Below, in pieces: positions 13,372 to 23,646 of a stretch of DNA of 64,000 nucleotides (its first letter is position 1; each line of letters opens with the position of its first letter). Where the stretch lies: contig NC_092408.1 in assembly GCF_009017415.1 (NCBI RefSeq), positions 1,984,001 to 2,048,000 of the forward strand, given 5' to 3'. Source of the DNA: Aspergillus flavus (lineage: Eukaryota; Ascomycota; Eurotiomycetes; Eurotiales; Aspergillaceae). The notes below the pieces were generated by a model, which had not been told where the DNA came from, ran no database searches, and saw only the letters and a program-made list of their open reading frames with translations. The translations under genes and the position numbers were made by a program.

Positions 13372-14396
13372 TCTCTCTCGGGATGAATAAGGAGTGTGTG
13401 CTGTGAAGGGCAAAGGACAAGGGGGATCGTGAGTAAGGAGAAACTGGAGATGGAATGTTGTTGGGTGAGAACTCCGGAATCACTCCGCATGGAGACCATC
13501 GGGAAGCCTGGAGTGGAAAAAAGAGGAGAGCGCCGATCCCCACACGGCATATACACCTTTCCCCGTGGAGGGCAAAAACTACGACAAGTCAGGAAGCCGA
13601 GTCCGGCAACGGTACAATTTCGGGGAGTCTCCGGGTTTTTTTCATATAAAACGTCCAAGGCGCGTCCAATGGAAGAGGGTCAATTGCGGGATTTATGGAG
13701 CGTCATCGGAGAGAAAAGCAGAGAAGCAAAAACGCCCAGCACGAGGAAACCTTCCACCTGCTCGCCCGAGCCTCTCATTCGCTCGTTCCCCGGTTAAGAT
13801 TTTGCCAGGAAAGGCTTAGTTATATCGAACCAGTCCTTCTCACCCTGGAAAACGTGGGGGGTCTCCATTTTTCGTGAGGTAATCTGCTACCACTCGGTGT
13901 GTACTAGTACTAGTCTACTAACAGTATATCCTCGCTACTCTGGTCCAAACATGGTAGTAGTAAAATTCTATTATCCACCTATCGTCGGTCTTCTTCACTG
14001 ACTTACATGGGTGGCTTTTCGTTCTTCCGCCCTATACAATCACATGATATCAAGCACATAAAGTCACAATACTTTCTAGTCTGTCTCTAGTACTCTACAC
14101 TGTACATGTATCAGTAGTACAAAATTACATTAATTAGTTGAGAAGAAACGAACAGAAAACGTAAAAAGAAAGAAAAAATAGTGACGGCCTTCCTCCAGCC
14201 GGACACACAGACACTAACCAGCAGTACCTGCCTTCTCGGTGGGATATCCATCCTCTGCGTCAAATCACTTCTCCTTCCTAGTTCCGCGGGTAAACTCAAC
14301 TTCTGGAGAACCGCTAAAAAAATTTTTTTTTGGAGGGCTCCAGTTTTTTGTTTATTTTTTTTTTTAGTTTATTTTTATTTTTTTTTTTTAATTTTT

Positions 14397-15116
14397 TCAT
14401 CGCATCCTTCCCCCAACCGGTTTTCGTACGCTAGGATCCGATCCGCCATAGTATGGTGAAATCGGCCGACTGTTCGGGTTCTGCCCGGGACTAGGCGACC
14501 GGCCTCCATGTAATCTAGCCCGAAGCCTTTCCTGCGCCGAAGCTGCCCGTTCCAGAGGTTGAGAACCGGAGAGCGATTGATATGATCCACCTCGCTGACT
14601 GGGCAATGGTCGCGCTCCGCCCGGGTGCAGCGACGGCGGGGTAGGCGAGTGACTGGGTGGTGTTGCTACAGACCCCGGGGGCGCACTGCTCGTGGCCGCC
14701 AACGGCGCACCCATGCTACCAGCAGCCCGTCCTCGCCGCAAGCTAGCCGTTTGGGAGGTGGGAGGTTGTGCCGAGCCCGAATCACCCCACAGATCACCCA
14801 ACCCACCACCACTACCACGTCCGTACATCGACGTTGCCGGGGCCGAACCATGAGCGCCGGGCTGGATTTGAGTCGTCGCGATGGTCCGGGCCGGCGCAGG
14901 CGTGGGAGCTTTGGGATCAGGAGGGAGCCAACCGGGAAACGGGCGACCTTTCTCCGTATAGTAGGCGCGTAGAACGTTGGAGATGTGAGAGCAGTCCTCG
15001 TGGTCTGGGTCGTCCGCCTCGTCGCCCAGAGTAATCGCCCGGCGAAGGGACGTCAAGCGGGTGCCGAGATTCGAGATCGCCGAAGAGGACGTGAGAGAGG
15101 AGAAATAGGAAGACAT
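14397..15116 (-). CDS. mso1: Mso1-like Sec1-binding protein
   Basis: This appears to be a small partner of the Sec1/Munc18 protein in exocytic SNARE assembly at the plasma membrane. It is a single exon of 239 aa. Residues 1-65 match the Mso1 Sec1-binding region: a helical Ser-rich start (MSSYFSSLTSSSAISNLG), then TRLTSLRRAITLGD and an acidic stretch, ending in RAYYTEKGRPFPGWLPPD. The remaining two thirds are disordered, rich in Pro, Ser, Gly and Arg. The ATG at 15116 is the only plausible start. The stop codon abuts a strongly A-rich tract on the coding strand. The assignment rests on the N-terminal domain; the tail carries no family signal. Confidence 0.78.
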   Translation of the reverse strand: MSSYFSSLTSSSAISNLGTRLTSLRRAITLGDEADDPDHEDCSHISNVLRAYYTEKGRPFPGWLPPDPKAPTPAPARTIATTQIQPGAHGSAPATSMYGRGSGGGLGDLWGDSGSAQPPTSQTASLRRGRAAGSMGAPLAATSSAPPGSVATPPSHSPTPPSLHPGGARPLPSQRGGSYQSLSGSQPLERAASAQERLRARLHGGRSPSPGQNPNSRPISPYYGGSDPSVRKPVGGRMR

Positions 15117-15722
15117 TATGTTGTAGTTCGTCGTTCAGGAGTGACACTGAATGTTGGTATAATGGCGGGGGTGTGCGATGGCGGCAACGCGATGCGGTGT
15201 GGACGGAACGAATGCGACAACACCGGAATGTCCAATAAAAGATTTTCGAAACTGACAGTTACGGGCAGTGCGAGTTACAATGATAATGACAATGAATACG
15301 GTATCACAACTAACAGCCGCCCAAGGAGGAGACAGAAAGTGTCTGCCACATTCTTTGCCAGGAGGTTAATTTGGCTTCATTAAGTCATTACACTTGGCGC
15401 TCCACTCGCTTGTTTCACCGCGGCACGTGAGCCGCGCCTGTCTTCCAGGAGTATGGAGTATATCTACCATGGGTCACTATCAGTTACCACCACTTTACCT
15501 TAAGGGGCTTGAAGTATGTTAAAATAAGAGTAAATTCCATATTAAATCCGCAGGACCAGGAAGGTGTTGGTAAACTATGCAGAGACTGGGTATGACGCCC
15601 GATCGTAGCAGATGTGACTTCAGAGACAACAGCCAGACAACGCCGTGCAAAAAACAACAGACCAGAATGCTTTTTGCTTTTTTTCAAGTTGGTGTTTCCA
15701 AGATTCAAGGAAGGTCTCCGTC
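15117..15722. promoter_or_regulatory. Intergenic region mso1 upstream / mak16 downstream
   Basis: Both neighbours are on the minus strand, so this holds the mso1 promoter (near 15117-15450) and the mak16 3' region. No other feature is evident. Confidence 0.5.
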
Positions 15723-16853
15723 TTAAGCGAAGAGATTTTCCTTGCCAGCGCCCTCGGTTTCGTACTCGATCTCGATCCGAGGACCCTTCTTCCGGGGTTT
15801 AGCCTGGGGAGCAGGACGCTTCCTCTTGAAGCCAGGGGCGGGCTTCTTCTTCTCATCCTCGCTGTGCTCGCTAGCATCCTCGTCGTCACTCTCATCGTCA
15901 CTGTCGTCATCCTCATCATCCTCGTCATCATAGTCATCACTTGAGTCTCCCGACTCCGCACCAAGCCAATCTTCAATATCTTCCAGGTCCTCCTCCTCAT
16001 CAAGATCGCTAACGTACTCAACCTCACCAACACCTTCCTCTTCCTCCTCCAACTCTCCATCATCTAGATCCTCATCGCGCTCACCCTCTCCCGCGCGCTC
16101 CAGGCCGCGAAGCACCTTCTTCCAGATACCCTCCTCCACATTCAGCGGCGCTTCACCATAAGCACCACTGCGTAATCTCTCAATAAGCTCTCTCTCAATC
16201 GCCCGCTCAACCTTAGCCGCCGACTCAGCCTTGCGCTCACGGGTTTCCTCTCTCCGCCGAATCTTAGGCGCCATCTTCGGCACAATCTTCTCTCCTAGTC
16301 TCTCCTCTTCTTTAGCCAGCTTCTTCATGCGAATAGCCACCTGCGTCAGCCTCGTAAGACGCTGCTTGCACTTGTGCACCAGGAACTTGGGCCAGTAGAT
16401 CAGTCGCTCATCAAGCTGCTCCAGCGCCTTTGCGTAGTTCGACGACAGCCTTATCCGTTCCCACCATTTGCTGGGCATGTGCGCGCGTTCCACGGTCTTC
16501 ATGTAGAGGTACATCACGCCCGTTTCGGGATCTGACCGCACTGTGGCATAGCGGGAGTTGGCCAGCGGGCAGGACTGGCGATTGCAGAGACCGCTGACAT
16601 TGTACTCGTTTCGGCAGAAATTTTGGCCTTTGGTTGTCCTGGGGGTGGAAATGTTAGTTAAGTAATGTATTATTTCTATTTATGAAAAATTTTATCCTTT
16701 GTTTCCTCCTTCGCATCGGCCTATCGTCTTTCTTTTCTTTCTTTTCTTTTTTTCGGCGGAAGATATGCAAGCATTTTCATCAGTAACTTACTTTAGTTTA
16801 TAGGAACAGAATTGCTGGTTGATAACCTGCCAGACAATCTCATCTGACGACAT
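15723..16853 (-). CDS. mak16: Ribosome biogenesis protein Mak16
   Basis: Mak16 is a nucleolar factor for 60S subunit assembly, acting in early pre-60S particles with Rpf1. Exons are complement(16792..16853, 15723..16638), 325 aa. The first exon encodes only [20 protein letters not shown] and part of a Lys codon; the 153-bp intron 16639..16791 then leads into [20 protein letters not shown]. The conserved Cys-rich N-terminal region ([24 protein letters not shown]) and the [20 protein letters not shown] segment identify the family. Residues about 175-285 are long Asp/Glu runs, and the C-terminus is a basic tail ([14 protein letters not shown]). The intron is longer than most in this window but carries no recognisable RNA gene. 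Confidence 0.96.
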
Positions 16854-17190
16854 CTTGACTAGAGCCGGCCAGAAATCTCAAAATAAGGGCCTAAACCGCC
16901 GTGGTTGGGAGAAGAAATATCTTTGCTATCCGGCTAGACTTTGGGAGAATAATCGATTCTGCCGCAAAAAAAAAGTTGCCGCAGTGATAGTCACGTGGGC
17001 GTCCTTATCGATAAGACGATTGCAAAACATCATCTCCAACTGGTCAATATCGCTCCAGATTAGTAGATTGTGCTTGGTCCGATATGACTGAGAGCCAAAT
17101 GATCACTTCTATTGGGGTATATGTATTTCATTCATGATTGTCATTATACTCTATGATGAAGAAACAGATTTTTTCAAGATAAAAATCGCC
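16854..17190. promoter_or_regulatory. mak16 upstream region / far11 3' region
   Basis: A 337-bp spacer between two minus-strand genes. It must hold the mak16 promoter. No distinct element is recognised. Confidence 0.45.
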
Positions 17191-20100
17191 TCACCACCCC
17201 TCCATCTGCAATGGGCCGCCGTCCCACTCAGTTCCTTCTGGTAACTGCCCACCAGCAGCAGCCATCTCAGCTTCCTCGCTAGTGCCATTGAGCATCTCCT
17301 CGCCTGCAAATCCCCAGCCCATTGCTTCGAGCTCTCGCACAAAGAAATCGCGCTCCTCTTCCATGAGTGATGCGCCCTCCTCACCGCCCATTACGTCTTT
17401 ATACCGCCGCAAGTGCCACCAGTGTGTTAGGCCACGGAGTGCTTGTTCGAGCGGCAAGGCTTCTTCCACCTCCGCATCGATGTCTGATCCTGCCAGCCAG
17501 TCATCTCGCAGCTCCGGACGGCAGTAGAGGTAGATGGCGGTGATCACACGCATGTTGCTTTGGCGCCATTTGCGGCCACAGTATGGGACCTGTGACTTGA
17601 AGAGCTTGAGAGTGTAGAACCGTAGATGCGGGTCTGGTATTTTCAGCCCTTTTCGAAGGATAGTACTAGATTTGTATTGAACCAGCAACAGACATCTGTG
17701 GGCTTTATCACGGGTAATCTTCTGCATGATATGCAAGTAATTGATAGCCGAGAAAAAGTTGCGGAATGAAAACACCTTGATCGGCTCTTTGGGTGGAGGT
17801 GCGGTAGGGTATCCCAGCTCGTCCACCTCAGGACGAGGAAGATCGGGCTCGTTTAAAAATTCTTCAAAGGCATCCTCCGGGGATTGTACTCGTACGGAAG
17901 AGTTACCTGGATCCACTTGTGATCGATGCCGAGCAATTGGGGGAGGTACCGCCTCATCCCCACTCGATTCCTCGTCCGAATGCGATGGTTCTGGCGGTTG
18001 GTCCGACTGAAGAAGACAGAAATGGAAGAATCTTATTCTTGTCAGTAATTCTGGCCGGTGAGTTATAATTGAAAAGGTGCGTACCCCAGCTCCTTGCGGT
18101 CAAACTTCTGTGCCACAGCTTGATCAATATCTTGGTGGGCAAACATCTTCAATATCAACGGCAGGTAATTGGAATCGAGCAACAACTGCGTCATATATTC
18201 AAATTTCAATATGTCTAGCCTCGGTCAGCAAAGTTACCATTCGATCTGCGCTAGGTTTATTAGCGTACGAGATCTTTTGAACCACTTTACCAGAAGCAAC
18301 AAAGATCCTGAAATAGCTTTTCCAGTAATCTCCCGAAGCCGGACATTGTCAAGTTCCTCGATGGCAGCCTCGGAGTTCAAATCCTCGGTGATGGATGCTG
18401 GCCCGGGCCCGGATCCATTAACGCCGTAACCATCGCTAAGGACATGTTAACTCATTCTTGAGTACGAAGACCAGAGTTAGGGTCCATACCTCATTCCTTG
18501 GCTGCCTTGGGTCTGGTTCACCATAGCACTGACATTTGTCAGGATTATCTTCAAGAATACAATGGTGATGGATTGCAAATGCACAAGCGCTTGCGTCTAG
18601 AAAACTTGTCAGACCAGGTATTCTAAAAATACGGGGAAAACTCACGTAGAAAGACTCAACGGCATCCAAGCGCCGCTGGATATCTTCGTCGTCGGTTTCC
18701 TTGCTGGGCGACCATCGTGGAGTGTTCTTCTTTCCCTGCTTCAAATCTAAGTCTTGAAAGTCCTCCAGAAGTTCGTCAGGAATATTCTCATCGGATGGGG
18801 CCCCACTATCATCTAGGTACCAGCCGCGATCATATTTCATAAACCGTTCTCGCTCTTCCCAAAGTTGTCGCATCGCTCTAGTCATTTTGACGTGTGTCGA
18901 GAAAAGTTTGCCAGCCTCGATGATTGAAGCTGGTACGTCACTTCCCTCCCATCTCTTGCCAACGAGTACATCTTGAAGCTCGGTTGTACCTTTGCCGCCG
19001 ATATCGTTGCTAGAAACATCTAGAGGTGGGTACATGAAGGGGAAGTTTTGGTTGGTCTGGTAGTTTTGCTTTTTCCCCGCTTTACCCCCTGGGCCAATTG
19101 GTGATGGAGGAGGAGAAGGTGCAGGTGTTGCTATGTGGACTGACTGGTGAAGGATAGAACCATTACCACCTGCAACAGATGGGCCGACCCCAGAAAAGAG
19201 TCCATTGGACGAAGCTCCTCTGCTGGGATGCTGGGGAAGAGGAGGGAGAATAGAATTGTTCTCTAGTTCCAGAGGAACTACAGGTGGTGGCGGGTTATAG
19301 GCCGGGTATTTAGAAGTAATTTCTTGCCGAAAGATGTGATAATCAAGAGGTGATGCAGTAAGAAAAGGCGTCCTCCGAGACGTATCATCCTCCCTTTCCT
19401 TAAATTTTGGTTCCAATTCCTCCTTGGCTCTTTTCAATTCATCACTGCCGCCAAAGAAGAGGAGCAATGACTTCCAAAATAAGAGGATTATCCTCGTAAG
19501 CGGAATGTTAGCAGAGTCATCCCACCGCAGGCGTGCGATAACTTCGACCAGGAATACCAATAGATTCGGCTTCAAGCCAATCAGGGCATTCCTTAATGGT
19601 GTGTGCCGCGGATCTTGGGCTTCTTGTTTCCTACCGACTTCCACGATCATGTAAAAGGCCGTAAGAATCAAATTTGCCTCGCGCTCCATGGCAGCGAGAG
19701 ATGCTGGGTTCGCGCTCTCGGCCCCAGCGCTAGCAGGCTCACTACTATAAGAGGTGCGGTTTCTTTCAAAAATGCGGCATAGACACTCGAACAATGGTGC
19801 CAGGCCTGAGCTTTCAAGCACCAGGTTGGCATTATTTTCGATCCAACTGATTTGTAATGACTTAGACTTGGGGACCTCTGCGGTTTCCATGGGAGACGGA
19901 TCTTCAGGATAGTCATCTACATCTCTTCCAGCAGTGGTACCCCATACACCAGTCACAGTATAACAAACGACTTCCAGGGCTTCAAGACGCACCGAGACCT
20001 CACGCTCTCGTATGCCATTTACCATCTGAGCCATGAATGCCCTTCGCTGATCATCAGTAGTATCTATCCATGATACCTGCGAGGATTCTGCGTTCTGAGC

Positions 20101-20607
20101 CTCGAGGAAAGAAGCCCACTTCTTCTCAAACGATGATTTCATCCCCAGCAGCATAGCTCTGTCAAACTCGCTGTACTGGAACCATTCTTCGATCTCTTCC
20201 GCAAATGGCTGAGAATCGGCATATACAAATGCATAAGCAGGCTGCTCAATCCTAGGCATTTCCTGCACGAATTGCCTGAGTTGTGCAAGACTTAGTGAGT
20301 CCGTGGGCCTTTCTGAACTCTGCTGCACTGGAGCTGGTGGTGGAGGCTGTAGAGGCAGCGGTGGAGCTGCAGCATCCCGACGCAACTCCGGTCGCCGATA
20401 TGGTTTTCCAGCCTCCATAGGGACTTCACCTGGGGCAGACGGCGTGCTCCCTGAGACTCGCTCCTGCCGTAGGCCCTCGGCGACTTCTTCCATTAGCTGA
20501 TCGTCTGAGACAGGAGAGATATCTGTCCCTGTTTGGTCGACCTCATCTGCCTTGACAATGTGGTGTTCTGGCACGGCCGTGTCGGCAGGCTCTGATGCAT
20601 CATCCAT
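17191..20607 (-). CDS. far11: STRIPAK subunit Far11/HAM-2 (STRIP1/2 homologue)
   Basis: This is the N1221/Far11 scaffold of the striatin-interacting phosphatase and kinase complex; fungal homologues control cell fusion and sexual development. Exons are complement(18646..20607, 18490..18596, 18269..18435, 18085..18214, 17191..18031), 1,068 aa. Introns are 49, 54, 54 and 53 bp. Each join restores a family motif: ESFYTQALVHLQSI, GKAISGSLLLLVKWFKRSHILKFEYMTQ and FDRKELGFFHFC. The N-terminal 110 residues are acidic and Pro-rich. The N1221 region spans about 115-640. The Far11 C-terminal region holds LLDSNYLPLILKMFAHQD and RNFFSAINYLHIMQKITRDK. Without splicing it looks like two separate genes; the joins show one. 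Symbol follows yeast; Neurospora calls it ham-2. Confidence 0.92.
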
Positions 20608-21404
20608 CCTTTAGGCTCTGAGAGCTTATCTCTCGTCTCTTATAATAATTAAATGTAAAATGTGCAAGAATGTCAGGGGTATCTGTTCTTGGCAAAACAA
20701 GTAGAAAAGAGAGTTAAAATAGGTGTTATCGTTATATGTTCTAATAGTAGACCTGGGTGCAGAAATGGGCAAGGCCTGGCATGTTAATCAGTGAAGTCAA
20801 GGAGACATGATGGAGTCTCTTGGCGGCTTTGACGAAGCACAGTTCCGCAGCATGCTCGATTAAATAAACGATGGCCACGCGACGGAACAGTTGCCCATCT
20901 GCGGGCGAGACCGATCACGTGCGATACACCGCAACAGAAGTATATCAAGGTACCGGAATCAAGTGGTTTTTGAGTTACAACGTTCTATTGCTATTTGCGC
21001 TCTCTCTATAACATACCTCAAAGTGATACTACGAAGATATCTTTCCTCACGCGCATAGCAGTAATGTGTCCCCATTGAATATAATACAACTAGGCTCTCA
21101 CCGCCATTCACCATGTATTCAATTAGTACGGGACCCAGCATATTCCCACATGGCACATTAAGGATCTTGTACCTTCCAAAAGAGCATATCCTAAACCTGG
21201 GATCTGTTATCATGTGTAAGCATAATAAGAACTTTCCAATAAAGTCACAAAGGCCTTGCGGCTTTGACATGTATATGGTGTATATATATATTGACGAGAA
21301 TGCCAAAAGAAGTGGATCCAAGGGCATCGCGATCAACACGTTGTAAGCCCATTTCTCTCAAAGTTTAAGGAACGAAATATACGTGGCTCAAGTACCTATA
21401 CTGT
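20608..21404. promoter_or_regulatory. far11 upstream region / cax4 3' region
   Basis: Nearly 800 bp between two minus-strand genes. The far11 promoter lies at its left side. A short TA-repeat occurs near 21280-21290. The longest open frame (20959-21339, minus) has no recognisable domain. Confidence 0.45.
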
Positions 21405-22246
21405 TCAATCTGTTTTCGGGGACCGGGGATCACTATTAATATGCCCACGACGCTTCAACTTCCGCTTTGCTTCCCATTTTTGCCATCCGGCCTCGGCTAG
21501 ATCTTCACTTACCACCAAATCCCGTAGTCTCAACTGCGTCGATACGGTCAAATCGAGTACCCAGTCAATCCAGCCGTGTGCCCGGAGGAATGCCGTGATA
21601 AGAAACCAACCAAAGGCACACCCAATACCAGCACCACAGCCTGCCAAAACCTGTTTAGGCGTGTGGTAGTTCAGATATATACGACTGATGGCCACGGCAC
21701 TGGCGCCAACGCTCAAGCCCATGGCAAGTACAATCCGTATGAGAATGTGAAATGATGACTCAGGGTGCGCGGGATTATGCCGAAAGATAAGGAACAGCCC
21801 CAGATAGACGGCGAAGTAGGCGACAAATTGGGCGTGGGATGATGGCATGCCATAGCCTTTACCAAGCATTTCTGTCATGGGTTCCGGGTCAATGTCTGAA
21901 CACAACTAGGTCTAGTCATATACCACTTGACGTACGTTTCGGCCTTTCCTCTTGAATGATTCGCTTTAGCACAAAGTTCAATGCTTCACAACCCATCTGG
22001 CCTGCGAACATCAATAGCACCTCCATCTCTCTTGTGGCCCAGATAAGAGTGACATATGTCACGCATAATGCCTGGGGAACTAGGGCAAGCCAGGCCGATA
22101 AAAAGGAGAGCGGGTCGTTCGGATTCTACGATGAATGCACATGCCTCATCAGTTCGTAGAGCACTCAAAAACGCGCGTGGAAACCAGAAGAAACTTACAT
22201 AATGGACATGTGTCAAAGACAAAGATGCCAGTGGCGTGTCAGTCAT
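21405..22246 (-). CDS. cax4: Dolichyldiphosphatase
   Basis: This ER-membrane enzyme removes phosphate from dolichyl diphosphate released in the lumen, recycling the carrier for N-glycosylation. Exons are complement(22199..22246, 21936..22125, 21405..21895), 242 aa, close to the yeast Cax4 length. The introns are 22126..22198 and a very short 21896..21935 (40 bp). The PAP2-type phosphatase motifs are complete: a KRIIQEERPK first motif, PSSH (GMPSSHAQF) and SRIYLNYHTPKQV as the third. Several hydrophobic helices (FLSAWLALVPQALCV, LIRIVLAMGLSVGAS) fit a polytopic membrane protein. The first exon, MTDTPLASLSLTHVHY, supports the start at 22246. Role in the glycan pathway comes from family knowledge. 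Confidence 0.93.
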
Positions 22247-23646
22247 GTTGATGAGTCGAAAGCGCCAACAGAGATTACTTTAGTCTTTATTTATTTGTGA
22301 TCTTTCTCCTCCTTCTCTCGCTTTGCACTTCCTCAAGCGTTCTCCGGTCCTCCGTTTAGGACAGTAATGAGATAAGGGCCCGATAGATAACAAGATGGGA
22401 GTATTGAAGAAGCAATAGATTCAATTTATATGCGAAGAGATGAATGAACAAGCAGATATCATTGACCGACAAACATTATGGACATGGGAATATGCAAGGA
22501 ATCTTCAACCTCAGAACAGGACCCAGTCTTGAGAACCAGGTTGTGTACAATATTAAGCATGAATGCAAGCCGTGGTTACGACAGCCCAGAACTTTTTAAA
22601 CGTGTCACATGCTCGTCAGGCGGGAGCCCGTGTCCCTCGCCGCTTTTGCCTCCAGTTGGGGAAAACGGAGTTAACTGGACATGGTCAAAGCAGCAACGCA
22701 AAATGAGGGGGAGGGGGAAATAGTGCCTCAGGTTGCAGCAACATCATTGTCAAATGAAATGATGAGAGCCGAAGAAAAAGAAATATTAATAAATATGAAA
22801 AATTAAATAGCTTAAAAAATACTAAAAATAAAAAAAAGGTCTCATTAATTCCAACAAAATACAAGAAACAAAAAGGACTCGGGCAGCAAAATCATGCCTG
22901 AAGTCCTTCAAACCACATGCTGAGTTGTTTTCAATTCCTTTTCTCTTTCTCTCTCCTTCTCTGAAGTCACTACTCTTCTTGATCTGCAACCGAGAAACCA
23001 AATTTTTATTGACAACTCCATCTGTACTATCTTCATCTTCTCTCTCTTTTCTTGTCCCTACCGTTAGTCAAAATATGACGCACTTCTCCTCACACGTTCA
23101 ATCCGATATCTGGTTCTGTCTTTCTGTCTCGACCAAGATATTCCTATCGCAGACCATTCATTCTGACCTTCACCACTGCCAGGATTTCAACCGCCTGACA
23201 GCTCCATTTCCTCCCTAATTACGCTGTCTATCACAATCTGTCGCAGTACCTGAAAAGTAAGAAAGGATTGTGGGTCCCTCTCGCTCGATTCTTCTGTATA
23301 TTCGCCGTTGCCACAAGAATGGCATCCAGCCTTTTTACAGTTTATCACTGTTAACAATAACTGGTGATTTACTAATCGATGGTTTAGCTGCATATTCGTC
23401 TTCTTAGCCTTTCCCTGGACTCAAGTCCTTTTTGAAGATTCATCGACACCTTTCCTTTCGCAGACACCCTCACCCAGAAATTCTCGAAGGCATGATATTT
23501 TTAAGCGATACATATACCATGGTTGTGTCAGGAATATTCCATTAAAGAATCTTCCTCGCCACCCCTTATCAACCACTACCCTAAATAGAGAACCGACCTG
23601 CACGTCCATCTCTTCCTTCCTACTTTTGTGGCGGCCTTACCCTAAT
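22247..23646. promoter_or_regulatory. Divergent intergenic region cax4 / RBR ligase
   Basis: This 1.4 kb holds two divergent promoters. 22745-22880 is A-rich. From about 22925 to 23060 the plus strand is strongly CT-rich, consistent with a core promoter or long 5' leader for the ligase. Several short upstream ATG frames occur, none with a recognisable product. Confidence 0.5.

Larger units (their letters stand above)
12900..14396. promoter_or_regulatory. Long upstream region of the sugar porter, with low-complexity tracts
   Basis: This 1.5 kb lies upstream of the transporter (minus strand) and downstream of the Mso1 gene (minus strand). Read on the transporter's coding strand, 13046-13090 is a CT-rich block about 150-190 bp before the ATG, typical of filamentous fungal core promoters. 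A TATA-like stretch lies near 12968-12979. It also holds a 27-nt poly(G) run (13198-13224), an 18-nt poly(A) run (13354-13371) and an A/T tract at 14315-14396. Open frames on the plus strand here are low-complexity and unlikely to be genes. Confidence 0.55.

Noticed and set aside
13396..13877. Overlapping plus-strand open frames of 60 to 133 codons upstream of the sugar porter
   Set aside because: Low complexity, three frames open at once, no recognisable domain and no splice or promoter context.
16639..16791. Possible intronic C/D snoRNA in the 153-bp mak16 intron (a TGATGA box near the donor)
   Set aside because: No D box or terminal stem is present at the 3' side, and most of the intron is a purine-rich low-complexity stretch.
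20959..21339. 126-codon minus-strand frame between far11 and cax4
   Set aside because: No family resemblance; composition looks like AT-rich intergenic DNA.
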